Assembly (NCBI GenBank): GCA_021162935.1
Contig: JAGGXR010000084.1
Location: 1 to 64,000 of the forward strand
Direction of reading: 5' to 3'
Length of the DNA stretch: 64,000 nt
Origin: Deltaproteobacteria bacterium
GTDB taxonomy: Bacteria; Myxococcota_A; Polyangia; HGW-17; SLPX01
The position numbers were made by a program, and so were the translations under genes. How positions within the stretch are numbered: the stretch's first letter is position 1; every line of letters starts with the position of its first letter. The notes under the pieces were generated by a model that was given only the letters and a program-made list of their open reading frames with translations, was not told where the DNA came from and searched no databases. Positions 9,900 to 20,670 of this stretch are shown here, piece by piece.

Positions 9900-11330
9900 A
9901 TGAGGGGGCTGCTTTTCCTGACGGCGTTGCTGTGCCTTGTTGAAGGACCAACTTCGGGATGCAAGGGGTCAGGTGCACGGCATGAACGTTGCCGCAAGGA
10001 CCTGGATTGTCGCTCGCCTCGCATCTGTTCATCGGGCCGCTGCCTGGCGCCTACTCGGCGCTGCTTCTGCGATGCAGGGGCGGAGCAAGGAGTTGTTGCG
10101 ACCTCTCGCGGATTGCAGGGCAGCGGCGGTAGGTGGTTCGACCTGGCGACATCGGCTGCAGGTGGGCGTCTGCCCAGGCCGAAACGCAGCACGGATTGGC
10201 CCATGTTTCGGGGGGATGGCTATCGATCGGGCTGGTCTGACTTCGTTGGTCCGTCCCAGCGTCCTGCCGTCCTGTGGCGATTCGCGACGGGAGCCCGAAT
10301 CAGTGGGTCAGTGGCCATCGGCCGAAACGGCGCGTTGTTTTTCGGGTCGCACGATGGCTGGGTGTACGCGCTTGGTCACGATGGACGTCTTGCGTGGCGT
10401 TTTCGAACCAACGATGCGATTTGGGGATCGCCCGCCTTGGCCGACGGGGGCAGGCTCGTGGTGATCGGCTCCGACGACGACCATCTTTACGGCCTGGATG
10501 CGAACACAGGAACCCTGCGGTTCAAGGTCAAGCTCGGTTCCTGCCGCCCAACGGTGCGGATCGGTAAGGAGACGGTCCTGTGCGACGTGGATTCGTCGCC
10601 AATGGTGGATGGCAGAGGGCACATTTTCGTTGGGAGCGATGGCTTGTGGGCGCTGGACACAAAGGGGACGATCCTGTGGCACTTCGGATCGGGCCACGTG
10701 GCCTCGTCGCCCATGGTGGGCCCGGACGGCACGGTGGTGTTCGGTTCCCAGAACAATCAGATCGTGGCGGTGCGTGCGCCGGGCCTCGTGTCGTGGCGCC
10801 ACGTGGCTCACGATGATGTGGACTCGACTGTGGCTTTGGGCCCGGGCGGCACGGTGTACGTGGGAAGCGACGACGGTCGATTCTACGCGTTGGACCGCCG
10901 TGGTAGGCTGCGCTGGGCCCTGCGGACCGAAGGGCCGGTTCGGTCATCGGCCGCTGTAAGCGTGGACCTGGTGACCGTGGGATCGGACGACGGCCGTCTC
11001 TATGCGCTGGATCCTGCTTCTGGACGCATTCGGTGGGTCTTTGCAACGGGTGGTCGCGTGGTATCATCCCCTACCATCGACGCACAGGGTCGCATCTACG
11101 TAGGATCTCAGGACGGCCGCGTCTACTGTCTGAACAAGGAAGGCCGCCTGTTGTGGTCGTTGTCCTTGGGCCGGGACGTGGATTCCGGTCCCGTGATCGG
11201 ACGAGATGGCCGCCTATACGTCGGTTGCGACGACGGTCGGCTCTATGCACTCGGCCATGCAGACGGCCGTTCGCATCCGGGCCGACGACGGCGGGTTCGG
11301 TCCGGCACAGCCGCGAGCATGAAACCATAA
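9900..11330 (+). CDS. PQQ-like beta-propeller lipoprotein
   Basis: A secreted beta-propeller. I prefer the ATG at 9900 because it begins a lipoprotein signal (MRGLLFLTALLCLVEG then PTSGC); a TTG at 9870 is possible. After a short Cys-rich stretch (CRKDLDCRSPRICSSGRC), residues ~110 onward contain at least seven blade repeats of the form W-F-TG--I-GSPA-----Y-GSDDG-LYALD---G, as in PQQ enzymes and BamB. The repeats lack dehydrogenase residues, so a binding or scaffold role is more likely than catalysis. BamB itself is shorter and has no Cys-rich head, so I do not call it bamB. The gene ends 20 bases before RNase R. Confidence 0.85.
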   Translation: MRGLLFLTALLCLVEGPTSGCKGSGARHERCRKDLDCRSPRICSSGRCLAPTRRCFCDAGAEQGVVATSRGLQGSGGRWFDLATSAAGGRLPRPKRSTDWPMFRGDGYRSGWSDFVGPSQRPAVLWRFATGARISGSVAIGRNGALFFGSHDGWVYALGHDGRLAWRFRTNDAIWGSPALADGGRLVVIGSDDDHLYGLDANTGTLRFKVKLGSCRPTVRIGKETVLCDVDSSPMVDGRGHIFVGSDGLWALDTKGTILWHFGSGHVASSPMVGPDGTVVFGSQNNQIVAVRAPGLVSWRHVAHDDVDSTVALGPGGTVYVGSDDGRFYALDRRGRLRWALRTEGPVRSSAAVSVDLVTVGSDDGRLYALDPASGRIRWVFATGGRVVSSPTIDAQGRIYVGSQDGRVYCLNKEGRLLWSLSLGRDVDSGPVIGRDGRLYVGCDDGRLYALGHADGRSHPGRRRRVRSGTAASMKP

Positions 11331-11350
11331 TGACAATTTGGAGGTGATCG

Positions 11351-13567
11351 GTGGATTTGAGAAAGAGATTGGAACGGTTTTTCAGCCGAAATCAGTTCGG
11401 TGAATTTCGTACCGGAGAGTTGGCGGAAATGCTGGACCTGCATCGTCGGGACCAGCGGGCACTGCGATCGGCCCTAACGTCGTTGGTCGATGAGGGGCTC
11501 CTGGTTCGCCGACGAGGCGGTTGGTATCGATCAGCGGGGCGCCAGCCATCGTCTGGCAAGGAGGGGACGGGTGTGTTTCGGCGCACGGCGGCGGGTTACG
11601 GCTTCGTTGAGACAAAAGATGGCCTTCGGGACATCTTTGTGGCTCCGACCATGACGGCTGGCGCGATGGATGGAGATTTGGTCAAGATTCGGGCGTGGGG
11701 GGATGCAGATCGCCGGGAGGGCTCCGTGTCGGAAGTGATGGAGCGACATCGAGATCGGGTTGTGGGAACGAGCATTCGGGATGGGTCGACCTGGTTTTTG
11801 GAACTCGATAACCCGCGGGTGGCCTCCAGACTTCGCTTGGAAGCCGGTGCAGATATGGAAGCTGGGATGGCCGTGGTGGCACGGGTGACCGAATTCCCGA
11901 CGTCGGATCACGGCGGTGTGGCCAAACCGGAACGCATTCTGGGACGAAGTGGTGACGTGGAGGTGGAGGTCGCCAAGATATTGATTCATGCGGGCGTAGA
12001 CGATGCGTTTCCGCAGGAGGTCATCGACCAGGCTCAGCAAGCGGCGGACCAGTCCGTGTCCGTTGCCGACGATCGTCGAGACCTGCGTGATTTGGACTGG
12101 GTAACCATCGATCCAGCAGATGCAAAGGACTTTGATGATGCGCTTTTCGCCGAGCGTCTCGACGATGGGGGATTTCGGCTGTACGTGGCCATTGCAGACG
12201 TGGCCCATTACGTGCGTCCAGGGACGGACCTGGATCGCGAGGCCCGTCGGCGCGGGTTTTCCTTGTACCTGCCGCATCGGGCCATTCCCATGCTGCCCGA
12301 AAGCCTCAGCTCAGGAAGTTGCAGCCTGAATCCGAACGTGGACAGGTTGGCCATGTCCGTGTCGGTGGACATTTCCGCCAAGGGCAAGGTGCTCGACCAG
12401 TGGTACGGACAGGCGGTGATCCGGTCCAGTGCCAGACTGGACTACGATTTGGTGGGACGCATCCTCAAAGGAGAGGTGGCGGCGCGCAAGGAAGTGCCAC
12501 CGCGCATCGTGGACCTGGTCCTGCTTCTCGATGAGTTGTCGCGTACAATGCTCAAGCGTCGTAGGCGGCACGGATATTTGGAATTGGAGATAGCAGAGCC
12601 CAAAGTCTTGCTAGAAGACGGGATGCATGTGGTGGACGTGGTGGCCTCCAAGGCGGATCGGGGTGTGAAGCGAGCCTACAGCCTGGTGGAGCATTGCATG
12701 CTGGAGGCGAACGAGGCAGTCGGGCGATTGATGGCCGAGCGCGGGGTGTCTGTGCCCTGGCGCGTGCACCCGGCGCCAGATCCGGATCGTCTGCCGCGGT
12801 TGGCCGACGTCCTGCGGCGGTTGGGGCTCGATGTGCCGCCTGAGTTGGAAGGAGGAGCCCCCGGCACCAGGACGTTGGCGCGGGTGGCCAAGGAACTTGC
12901 TGCCCATCCCGACGGCGACATTTTTTCGATCTACCTGCTCCAAACCCTTTCCCAAGCAGCCTACAGCACAGAAAATGTGGGCCATTACGCCCTTGCCTGC
13001 GGGATGTACCTGCATTTTACGTCTCCTATTCGGCGGTACGCTGACGTCCTCGTACACAGGCGGCTCAAGGCGCTGCTTTCAGTGGAGTCGGATCGTGCGT
13101 CCATGCCGGACGACGAGGAACTCGAGGAGTTGTCGGGTACCTTGTCGCGGATAGAGCGGACCTACGTGGACGCCGAGCGTGAAGGAGTGAACCTTTTCCG
13201 GGCGCTGCTCATGCAGGATCGGATTGGTGCCTTCCTCGAAGCCCGCGTGTCCGGGGTGATGTCCTTCGGCGCCTTCGTGGTCACGAGGAGCCCCTTTGTC
13301 GAGGGCCTGTTGCGGACAGTCGATTTGGGCGGGGATCGTTGGGAACTGGATGACACGGGACTCGCCCTCGTGCAGCAGGGTAGCGGCAGGCGGCTCGCCA
13401 TCGGCGATCCTATCGACGTGGTGGTCCAGGATGTCTCCATCGTTCGCAGGCAGATCTTGATGGTTCCTGCCGGAGAACTGACCGAGTTGCCATCGGCGAA
13501 GCCGCGTCGGAGTCATCGAAGTTCAAGGGGGAACCATGGACGTCCAGGCGGCAGGAGGCGTAGATGA
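11351..13567 (+). CDS. rnr: Ribonuclease R (RNase II/RNB family 3'-5' exoribonuclease)
   Basis: Degrades structured RNA processively from the 3' end. The GTG start at 11351 follows TTTGGAGGTG. The 738-residue protein has an N-terminal winged-helix domain (~1-60), cold-shock/OB folds (~70-230, with GVFRRTAAGYGFVE), the RNB catalytic domain with DWVTIDPADAKDFDDAL near residue 250 (the Asp residues bind Mg2+), and a C-terminal S1 domain (~630-700, VSGVMSFGAFV). It ends in a basic Arg-rich tail, typical of RNase R rather than RNase II. Its stop overlaps the next start (ATGA), implying translational coupling with the dGTPase-like gene. Confidence 0.95.
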   Translation: MDLRKRLERFFSRNQFGEFRTGELAEMLDLHRRDQRALRSALTSLVDEGLLVRRRGGWYRSAGRQPSSGKEGTGVFRRTAAGYGFVETKDGLRDIFVAPTMTAGAMDGDLVKIRAWGDADRREGSVSEVMERHRDRVVGTSIRDGSTWFLELDNPRVASRLRLEAGADMEAGMAVVARVTEFPTSDHGGVAKPERILGRSGDVEVEVAKILIHAGVDDAFPQEVIDQAQQAADQSVSVADDRRDLRDLDWVTIDPADAKDFDDALFAERLDDGGFRLYVAIADVAHYVRPGTDLDREARRRGFSLYLPHRAIPMLPESLSSGSCSLNPNVDRLAMSVSVDISAKGKVLDQWYGQAVIRSSARLDYDLVGRILKGEVAARKEVPPRIVDLVLLLDELSRTMLKRRRRHGYLELEIAEPKVLLEDGMHVVDVVASKADRGVKRAYSLVEHCMLEANEAVGRLMAERGVSVPWRVHPAPDPDRLPRLADVLRRLGLDVPPELEGGAPGTRTLARVAKELAAHPDGDIFSIYLLQTLSQAAYSTENVGHYALACGMYLHFTSPIRRYADVLVHRRLKALLSVESDRASMPDDEELEELSGTLSRIERTYVDAEREGVNLFRALLMQDRIGAFLEARVSGVMSFGAFVVTRSPFVEGLLRTVDLGGDRWELDDTGLALVQQGSGRRLAIGDPIDVVVQDVSIVRRQILMVPAGELTELPSAKPRRSHRSSRGNHGRPGGRRRR

Positions 13568-14643
13568 GCGATCAGGGAAGACGTGGGAAGGATGGCAGGT
13601 CGTGGCGGTCTATCCGGGAAGAGATGGAGGATCAGTTTCTCCATCCGGCAGCAGCCAGGAGCGCGCGGTCTGCGGGGCGCCAGCGCCCTGAGCCAGCTTG
13701 TCCCGTGCGAACCGATTTTCAGCGAGATCGCGATCGTGTTTTGCACAGCAAGAGTTTTCGTCGATTGGCGCGCAAGACCCAGGTCTTCCTCAACCCACAA
13801 GGAGACCATTATCGGACCAGGATCACCCACACGTTGGAAGTGGCCCAGATTGCGCGGACCATTGCTCGCGGCCTGCGTCTCAACGAGGACCTGACCGAAG
13901 CGGCGGCCCTTGGACATGACCTTGGACATACGCCTTTTGGTCATGCGGGAGAGGCCGTCCTGAACCGGTTGGCTCCGGGTGGCTTTCATCATGCCAAGCA
14001 GAGCCTGCGGGTGGTCGAGGAACTGGAGCGTCGTGGTAGAGGTCTGAACCTGACCTTCGAGGTACGGGACGCCATCGTGCATCATTCAAAGGGCAAGGGG
14101 CCCATTATGGCTCCAGACGGGGCTGGGCCTGCGACCGTCGAGGGGCAGGTCGTACGGCTGGCGGATATCGTGGCGTACACGAACCACGACCTGGACGACG
14201 CGGTTCGCGCCAACATCCTTCATCTGTCGGACCTACCCAAGGGAATCGTCGAAATTTTGGGTACGGAGCATTCGGCGCGCATCACCTTCTTGATTCTGGA
14301 CGTTCTCGAACATTCGAACTTGGACGAGCAGCCGAGGTTGCAGATAAGTGACGAGGCGCTTGAGGTCCTATCCCTTCTTCGGGCATTCTTGTTCGAGCGC
14401 CTGTACGAAAACCCCGTCGTCTATGGGCAGTTCGGCAAGGCCACCAAGATCATCGAGGACCTGTGGGAGCGATTCGTGGCCGATCCGGATATCCTCTTCG
14501 ACCGGTACTGGCCTGACTGTCCCGAACACCTCAGAACTCCTACCGAGCAGGCGGTCACTGACTTCTTGGCCGGCATGACCGATCGGTACGCGATTCGTCT
14601 ATTCGAGGAACTCTACCTGCCCAGATCCTGGTGGGTCTTGTAA
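13564..14643 (+). CDS. dgt: Deoxyguanosinetriphosphate triphosphohydrolase-like HD protein
   Basis: A 359-residue HD-domain enzyme of the dGTPase-like family, which hydrolyses dNTPs to deoxynucleoside and triphosphate. Visible parts are SKSFRRLARKTQVF with GDHYRTRITHTLEVAQIAR (first metal His), GHDLGHTPFGHAGE (HD pair, residues ~117-130) and a later IVHHSKG histidine pair. The length fits the shorter type-2 Dgt-like proteins, not the ~500-residue E. coli enzyme, so substrate range is uncertain. The start codon overlaps the rnr stop by four bases. This suggests co-translation, linking RNA turnover to nucleotide pool control. Confidence 0.9.
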   Translation: MSDQGRRGKDGRSWRSIREEMEDQFLHPAAARSARSAGRQRPEPACPVRTDFQRDRDRVLHSKSFRRLARKTQVFLNPQGDHYRTRITHTLEVAQIARTIARGLRLNEDLTEAAALGHDLGHTPFGHAGEAVLNRLAPGGFHHAKQSLRVVEELERRGRGLNLTFEVRDAIVHHSKGKGPIMAPDGAGPATVEGQVVRLADIVAYTNHDLDDAVRANILHLSDLPKGIVEILGTEHSARITFLILDVLEHSNLDEQPRLQISDEALEVLSLLRAFLFERLYENPVVYGQFGKATKIIEDLWERFVADPDILFDRYWPDCPEHLRTPTEQAVTDFLAGMTDRYAIRLFEELYLPRSWWVL

Positions 14644-14764
14644 GAAATCGTTTCCGCAGTTCATGCGATTCCCACGCGTAGGTGATCATGGCTCGCAACG
14701 AGAAGGCGACCGCACAAGTCGCCCCGAGGTTGTCCCAGGTAGACTGGAGACGTGAGATGTGACG

Positions 14765-17485
14765 TCAGACGGGGATGGCCCTTTTGAGCACGTCGAGGAT
14801 CATTCGCTTCTTGATGGGCTTCGTCAGAAAGTCGTTCGCACCCGCGGAGTCGGCCTTGGTTCTGTTGTTGTGGCCGGTTCTCGAGGTCAAGACGATGATG
14901 GGCAGGTGCTTGAACTGTTCCGCCTTGCGGAGACGTTCGATGAGCATGTATCCATCCATGCGCGGCATTTCCAGGTCCGTCAGGACCGCATCGACCTTGG
15001 TGTGGAGCATGCGTTCCCAGGCATCCCATCCATCCACGGCAGGTTCGACTTCGTAGCCGGCCTCCTGTAAGATTCGTACGAGTACTTCTCGCACACTTCT
15101 GGAGTCGTCGCAGACGAGCACTCTCGGCGTGTGTCGCCTGGTCATCGTGTCGTGTTTGACGCGGGGACGTTGCCCGACGCGTTCCGCCAGGGCCGCCGGG
15201 TCCAGGACGAGCTGCACTTTGCCCGAACCGGAGATAGTGGTTCCCGAGTATAGGTTCACCGGAGCGATGAGCGGACTCATGGGTCTGACGACGATCTGAC
15301 GGGGGCCCACCAACTTGTCGCAGACGACCATGAAGCGCCGATCCTCCCATCGCACGACGAAACCAGGGACATGCCGGGTCCTGCGTCTGCTCTCCACACC
15401 GAGGGCGTCTGCAAGATTGAGGATGGGCATGTCCAGGTTTGCGTGGCTGTCGAGGGTGATGAGTCTCGTCTCTTCGACGTGTGCGAGGGACAGGGCATAG
15501 ACCTCCCCGCCGACCTTGAACAGGAGGGCATTCGAAATGGCGGCAAGCAGTGGGAGTCGGACCGAAAAGGTGGTGCCCTTCCCAAGATGACTCGCCACTT
15601 GCACATCGCCAGCCAGGGAGTGGACAGCTCGGTTGACGACATCGAGGCCGACGCCGCGGCCCGCAATCTTGTCAGCCTGCTTTCTGGTCGTGAACCCAGG
15701 ACGGAAAATCGCATTGAGCAATGCGTCGTCGTCGAGTTGTTCGGCCTCTCGGTTGGGCACAAATCCCTGCTGCACGGCCGCTGCTCGGATGGCGGTCGGG
15801 TCGATGCCCGCTCCGTCGTCGCTCACTTCGATCTGCACGTAGTCCCCCAGTTCCTTGGCAGCGATTCGGACAATGCCTCGCCTGTGTTTGCCCAGCAAGA
15901 CCCGTCGGCTCGGGTGTTCGATGCCATGGCCCACTGCATTACGGACGATATGGATCATCGGGTCCATGAGTCGGTCGGCTATGGATTTGTCGAGGTTTGA
16001 TTCTTCTCCTTCGAGCACCACCTCGACTTCCTTGCCTTGGGTATGGGCCAGGTCGAGGGCGGCTCGCTTGAGTCGCAGCATCAGGTGATTGATGGGCTGC
16101 ATCCGTAGGCGTATGAGTTGTTCCTGGAGACTGGTGGTGAGCTTCCGTAGCCACTCGGCTTCTTCGGTCAGGCCTTCGACCGCCCGGTCCAGGTTTGCCG
16201 TTTCATCTGCGAGTTCCACCTCGACTTCAGGGAGCCGGTGATCCAAGTCGTCTTCATGTGCCGACAGCACGTCTCGGTAGGTGCGATGGGATCGTTTCAG
16301 ATCGGTGACGAGAGCAGCCATCTCTTCGGATCGGCGTTGGATGCGCGTGCGCGCAAACACGAGTTCAGCCAGCAGGTCCATGAGGCTGTCCACATGGTCC
16401 ACATCGATCCGGACGATGCGTCGATCCCGGTCGCGCCGCTCCGCTGCCCGCCGATGCCCGGCACGACGTTCGTCTTGGGGATGATACGGCTCATCGGGTT
16501 CAACGTCGGAGGCGGCTTTCGTGCTTTCGACATGGGAATCAGTCGATTCATCGGTCGGCTGTGGTCTCGACTCCATTTCGGCAGACGGCTTGTCTTCGGT
16601 GCTTGGGCGAAGCGCATCCTGCTTTCCGGTCAGGCGATGACGGAATGCATCGAGGAGCGTTGCATCGGTTGGATGATCCACGAGGGATTGGAGTGTGTCC
16701 ACGGCCCAGGTGGCTGTTTCGAGTTCATCTTTGAGGACATGGCCTCGCTGTCTCGTCGCCTCCAGAAAGGTTTCAAGCAGATGAGCAGCATCGCCGAGTC
16801 GTCCGAGACCCACCGTGCCGGCAGCACCCTTGATGGTGTGGGCGCCTCGAAACAGCTCTTTGATGGATTCAGGGTCCGCCGGGTTTTGATTGAGGCCGTC
16901 GAGAGCCGACAGCATGGTTTCCACGTGTTCGGTGGATTCTTCCCGAAAGACTTCGAGCAGGAGGTCCATGGTCTCCTGATCCCAGCCGAATTCTTCGGTG
17001 AAAGATGGATCCTGTTTTGCGGACTGGACGGACGGAGGACCGTTGCCCGAGTGACTCGGTTTGGGCGCGGATTCAGGAGGCTGCCGCGATGCTGTGTCTG
17101 TCTGTCGGGACTGTGTATCATGGGCAGGTAGAGACGTTTCGGATGCGACGTCCCCGCTGGTGGCGGATGGTGCCTTCGGCTCAGCCGGTTTGGTTTTCGG
17201 CTCAGTCGGTTTGGTGTCCGAGTCAGGTGGCCGAGACGCGATCGCTGCGACCTGTCCCTGGATCAAGACAATGGCCCTTGGGTCTTCTTCGCCTTCCTTG
17301 AAGACTGTTTCGAGATGGGCGGCGAGGCTGCTCAGTTCGGAGAATTCGAGCATGGCGGAGGCACCCTTCATGCCGTGTGCGGCTTCCGCCTTTTCCACGA
17401 TGCTCGTATCGGAGGAGGTCAGAACTTCCAGGTAGCCCTCCAGTTCGGTCAGGAAGATCTTGAGCAGTGCGTCGTCAATTTGCAT
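14765..17485 (-). CDS. CheA-type hybrid histidine kinase with two Hpt domains and C-terminal receiver
   Basis: The central kinase of a chemosensory pathway, 906 residues. Order of domains: Hpt1 with His37 (AAHGMKGAS), an acidic linker, Hpt2 with His216 ([10 protein letters not shown]), a linker with a very charged patch ([17 protein letters not shown]), dimerisation region (~340-470), HATPase ([29 protein letters not shown]), a CheW-like regulatory domain, and a receiver at ~785-906 (VLVCDDS, phospho-acceptor in [11 protein letters not shown], terminal FLTKPIKK). This layout matches PilL/ChpA and FrzE rather than flagellar CheA. It overlaps the MCP gene by 11 bases. A diffusible output regulator is encoded upstream in the same operon. 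Confidence 0.93.
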   Translation of the reverse strand: MQIDDALLKIFLTELEGYLEVLTSSDTSIVEKAEAAHGMKGASAMLEFSELSSLAAHLETVFKEGEEDPRAIVLIQGQVAAIASRPPDSDTKPTEPKTKPAEPKAPSATSGDVASETSLPAHDTQSRQTDTASRQPPESAPKPSHSGNGPPSVQSAKQDPSFTEEFGWDQETMDLLLEVFREESTEHVETMLSALDGLNQNPADPESIKELFRGAHTIKGAAGTVGLGRLGDAAHLLETFLEATRQRGHVLKDELETATWAVDTLQSLVDHPTDATLLDAFRHRLTGKQDALRPSTEDKPSAEMESRPQPTDESTDSHVESTKAASDVEPDEPYHPQDERRAGHRRAAERRDRDRRIVRIDVDHVDSLMDLLAELVFARTRIQRRSEEMAALVTDLKRSHRTYRDVLSAHEDDLDHRLPEVEVELADETANLDRAVEGLTEEAEWLRKLTTSLQEQLIRLRMQPINHLMLRLKRAALDLAHTQGKEVEVVLEGEESNLDKSIADRLMDPMIHIVRNAVGHGIEHPSRRVLLGKHRRGIVRIAAKELGDYVQIEVSDDGAGIDPTAIRAAAVQQGFVPNREAEQLDDDALLNAIFRPGFTTRKQADKIAGRGVGLDVVNRAVHSLAGDVQVASHLGKGTTFSVRLPLLAAISNALLFKVGGEVYALSLAHVEETRLITLDSHANLDMPILNLADALGVESRRRTRHVPGFVVRWEDRRFMVVCDKLVGPRQIVVRPMSPLIAPVNLYSGTTISGSGKVQLVLDPAALAERVGQRPRVKHDTMTRRHTPRVLVCDDSRSVREVLVRILQEAGYEVEPAVDGWDAWERMLHTKVDAVLTDLEMPRMDGYMLIERLRKAEQFKHLPIIVLTSRTGHNNRTKADSAGANDFLTKPIKKRMILDVLKRAIPV

Positions 17486-19697
17486 CGTCTATACTGTCTG
17501 ACTGCAAGGGAGCACGAGGCGATGCCTGGGAGACGTCCGCAGGTTCTGATTCCTTTGGCGGCGTCTCCGCGGTGATTCGGCGGCGCCTTGGGTTGCTGGC
17601 CGTCAGCCGTTTGAGGCGCACGATGGCGTGTTCCTGTTCCTTGTCTTCTTCTGCTTCCACGGCGAGATTTGGGAGCCGTTCGGCCAGTTCCTTGCGGATG
17701 GAGGAAAGAATGTGCTCGGCATCCTGGCGTCCCTTGGTTCCCTGAGACATCTCCAGAGAGTGGAGCGCATCCGCCAGGTCACCGATGCTCTTGTCGAATC
17801 GTGTCTTGGATTGCTCCACGACCTTGTCGATGGATTCGTCGGTCGTGGGGCGTACCTTGAATCGGGATATGGCTCGGTTGAGGGCCTCCGACGCCGTTCC
17901 GAGTCGCTCGGCCTCCTGGCGATAGTCCTGTGCCCGACGGGCGGTCGATGTGGTGACGTCCCGGACCGCCTCCATGGATTCGATGGCGCCCGCGGTCGCA
18001 TCCTGGATGATTTCCATGAAGGCGCCGATATCTTTCGTGAGGCTCGATGAACGGGCAGCCAGTTTGCGGACCTCATCTGCAACGACGGCGAATCCTTTGC
18101 CGTGCTCTCCCGCTCTGGATGCCTCGATGGCGGCATTGAGCGCGAGCATGTTCGTCTGAGCCGCGATCTCGTCGATCCGTTCTACGATCTGGTTGATCTC
18201 CATGGACCGTTCGCCCAGATCCCTGAGTTTTCGGGTAATGCCCTCCAGGGCTTTGGTCTGTCGGCTCGCGTCACTGGCCATTTCCTTGCTCGTGGCTACG
18301 ATACCTTCTGCTGCGTGATGAACGTTCAGCGCTGATTTGTGGACTTCGACCACGAGATGGCCGATGCTTTCGAGCATGTGGTTGAACGCGTCGGTGATGC
18401 TGCCCAGTTCGTCTGGTGTCACTTCACCTCGGGCCGTCAGGTCTCCTTCGGATGCAGACGAGACGATTTCGAGAAGATTGACGATGTCGCGTTGGAGGCG
18501 AAGTTTGTCTTCTTCGCTCTGGATGAGGCCCACGATGCGGTTCAGCATTTCGTTGATGGTCTGGGCGAGAATATGGAGTTCATCTTCGGTGCGGACGTCG
18601 CAACGAGCATCATAAGCGCCGTCTCGGATTTTTTGGGCCACGACGGTCAGGTGGGTGATCGGATTCAGGAAGGATCGCCGGAAGAACATGGTCGTGAGGA
18701 GGACCAGGGCTGCTCCCAGAACGAGCAGCCCGACGATGGCGATGTTGAGATATCGTCGAAAGCTTTTGATGCTTTGTTCGAATGTGCTAGACACCGCCGA
18801 GGATGCTTCGGCGAGTCGATCGAGTGATGGACCCACGTTTTCGAGACTGCTGCTCACGTTGCCGAATTCATCCAGGACACTGCTGAGGAGCACTTGGACC
18901 GGTCCTCGTAGGCTCGTCCTGGCTGCTAGGGACCATGCCTTGCCGTTGACCTTCCCGATATAGGTGATGATCCAGTAGTCCTGGGTCGCCTGGCCCTTGG
19001 TCCCCGTCGGTTTTCCCGTTTCGAAGGGTTGTCCGCGGAAAAGGCGGGTCGCCCCTGGTAGAGCCGACTTGGCTTGGCGGGTATGCAGGAGCGCTCGCCA
19101 TCCTTTGGACACGATCAGATTGAGGAGGTTGTTTGCCCAGGGACGGCGGATGGCCGTGAGGTCGTGACCCACGACCTGGTCGTCCAGGTGCAGCGCGACG
19201 ATATCCCGTCCTTTCTTGAGGATCGTGCCTTTGGCGCCCAGGACATCTGGTTCGTGTACAAGGATCAGGTTGTCCGAACTGGGCCCGATACGCGCTTCTT
19301 CGAGGAGGTACTTGCGCAGGCCGGGAACCGTAGACGGATTGTTTCGGAGCCTCGCAGGAGCTGCACGTATGAGGGCGGCAATCTGGCCAGCCACGGCAAA
19401 GGCCTCCTGTTGGCGAATCTCCTTGACCGCTTTGTCGATAACCTCACGTCCTCGACGCAGCCCGACTCGAATGCGCAGATGTGTGTTGCCGATATCATTT
19501 CGTGCGCGCCCGATGTGTTTGCTGACCGGAATGATGGAGCGACGGTGAACTCGCCTGATTTCGGTGAGCCGTTTTGTGGCATACCCCATGACGATGAGGG
19601 CTGCTCCCACGGGGAGAACGACGAGGGTCAGACTTGCGACCAGCAACTTGAAGGTCAGCCCGTGGAGTAGCAGATGTGTTCCACCCTTTTGGGTCAT
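17475..19697 (-). CDS. Methyl-accepting chemotaxis protein
   Basis: A 740-residue receptor. The start at 19697 follows AGGAA and begins a membrane segment ([21 protein letters not shown]). A ~300-residue extracytoplasmic domain follows, then a second membrane segment ([21 protein letters not shown]), a HAMP domain, and a long signalling coiled coil containing the hairpin tip [43 protein letters not shown]. The ligand-binding domain has no motif I can assign. The start lies eight bases after the CheW stop, and the end overlaps CheA by 11 bases, so it is part of one operon. No CheR or CheB is encoded in the window, so how it is adapted is unclear. Confidence 0.93.
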   Translation of the reverse strand: MTQKGGTHLLLHGLTFKLLVASLTLVVLPVGAALIVMGYATKRLTEIRRVHRRSIIPVSKHIGRARNDIGNTHLRIRVGLRRGREVIDKAVKEIRQQEAFAVAGQIAALIRAAPARLRNNPSTVPGLRKYLLEEARIGPSSDNLILVHEPDVLGAKGTILKKGRDIVALHLDDQVVGHDLTAIRRPWANNLLNLIVSKGWRALLHTRQAKSALPGATRLFRGQPFETGKPTGTKGQATQDYWIITYIGKVNGKAWSLAARTSLRGPVQVLLSSVLDEFGNVSSSLENVGPSLDRLAEASSAVSSTFEQSIKSFRRYLNIAIVGLLVLGAALVLLTTMFFRRSFLNPITHLTVVAQKIRDGAYDARCDVRTEDELHILAQTINEMLNRIVGLIQSEEDKLRLQRDIVNLLEIVSSASEGDLTARGEVTPDELGSITDAFNHMLESIGHLVVEVHKSALNVHHAAEGIVATSKEMASDASRQTKALEGITRKLRDLGERSMEINQIVERIDEIAAQTNMLALNAAIEASRAGEHGKGFAVVADEVRKLAARSSSLTKDIGAFMEIIQDATAGAIESMEAVRDVTTSTARRAQDYRQEAERLGTASEALNRAISRFKVRPTTDESIDKVVEQSKTRFDKSIGDLADALHSLEMSQGTKGRQDAEHILSSIRKELAERLPNLAVEAEEDKEQEHAIVRLKRLTASNPRRRRITAETPPKESEPADVSQASPRAPLQSDSIDDAN

Positions 19698-19705
19698 ATA
19701 CGTTC

Positions 19706-20236
19706 CTATCGGGGTTCGAGGCTTGCTCCAACCGCAGCTTGATATCGTACGTGTTCTACCAGTTTTTTGACGTCGAGTAAATCCAGACGGCCTTTGGGGA
19801 GCCGAAAATGTCCGGCAAAAACAAGCCCGTGGGCGTTGGTCATTGGGTAGAAAGCGTCGAGATGAGTCTTGATGACTCCGGTGGTGGCGTCTACGAGGAC
19901 GGCCACCCGGATGTCCTGCCATCGCAACAGGACGGCTTCACGATCCGGAAGAGGACGGCGACTCGATGCGACATCCGTGAGGATTTTGGTGAGATCCAGC
20001 AGGGGGATCACCTGGCCTCTGAGATTGGTCAGGCCGACCATGCAGGGAGGTGCCAGCGGGACACGGGTGACGTAGCCGGAGCGGAAGACCTCTTCGATGA
20101 AACGGAGTTCCACGGCCAGGGAGTGACCGTCGATGCTCATGGCGAGGACACTGACATGATTGCGATCCGCAGGGTGCGCTCCGGTTCTCACGAAAGCACC
20201 ATCATCGTGCCCCCCTGTCGGCGTAGTTTCAACCAT
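19706..20236 (-). CDS. CheW-like coupling protein
   Basis: Links the receptor to the CheA-type kinase. The 176-residue product has a CheW fold: [20 protein letters not shown], then [19 protein letters not shown], which matches the conserved CheW stretch -NLRG-V-PV-DL-. The C-terminal half ends in [14 protein letters not shown] place the start at the ATG at 20236, overlapping the end of the preceding receiver gene by eight bases. An earlier in-frame ATG at 20284 would lie within that gene. A PilI/FrzA-like role is likely given the operon. Confidence 0.88.
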   Translation of the reverse strand: MVETTPTGGHDDGAFVRTGAHPADRNHVSVLAMSIDGHSLAVELRFIEEVFRSGYVTRVPLAPPCMVGLTNLRGQVIPLLDLTKILTDVASSRRPLPDREAVLLRWQDIRVAVLVDATTGVIKTHLDAFYPMTNAHGLVFAGHFRLPKGRLDLLDVKKLVEHVRYQAAVGASLEPR

Positions 20237-20603
20237 CGGATCCGGGAAGGAACGCCTGGACCTTTTCCACGAGGACCTCGGCATCGACTGGCTTGACGAG
20301 ATAGTCCGTGGCCCCTTGCTTCATGCCCCAGTATCGATCGCTTTCCCGGTCCATGGACGTGATCATCAAAATGGGCATTTCAGTGAAAGAGGGGTCTGCG
20401 CGCAGGGCGCGACACAGTTGGAATCCGTTCACTTTGGGCATGATGATGTCGAGGATCAACAGGTCGGGTTGTTCCGATCGGATGAGGGTTTCCGCATCCT
20501 GGCCATCCGATGCCACCACGATTTCATGACCCAGCGGGGCGAGATATCGTTTGAACATCTCCACGGCCGTAGGAGAATCTTCTGCAATCATGATTTTTGC
20601 CAC
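20229..20603 (-). CDS. Single-domain response regulator (CheY/PilG-like)
   Basis: A 124-residue stand-alone receiver: AEDS acidic pair near the N-terminus, phospho-acceptor Asp in LLILDIIMPKVNGF, Thr/Ser in MITSMD, Lys in YLVKPVD. I prefer the second of two tandem GTG codons (20603), because GGAGG sits seven bases before it; an upstream ATG has no ribosome site. In Pil/Chp-type pathways such proteins carry the kinase signal to a motor or secretion machine. No output domain is present. Co-encoded with CheW, MCP and CheA. Confidence 0.9.
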   Translation of the reverse strand: MAKIMIAEDSPTAVEMFKRYLAPLGHEIVVASDGQDAETLIRSEQPDLLILDIIMPKVNGFQLCRALRADPSFTEMPILMITSMDRESDRYWGMKQGATDYLVKPVDAEVLVEKVQAFLPGSDG

Positions 20604-20670
20604 CACTGCACCTCCGACAGTTTGGATCGATTCGCGCGGTCCTGCATCACGCTCCAACCGTGATGTGGGT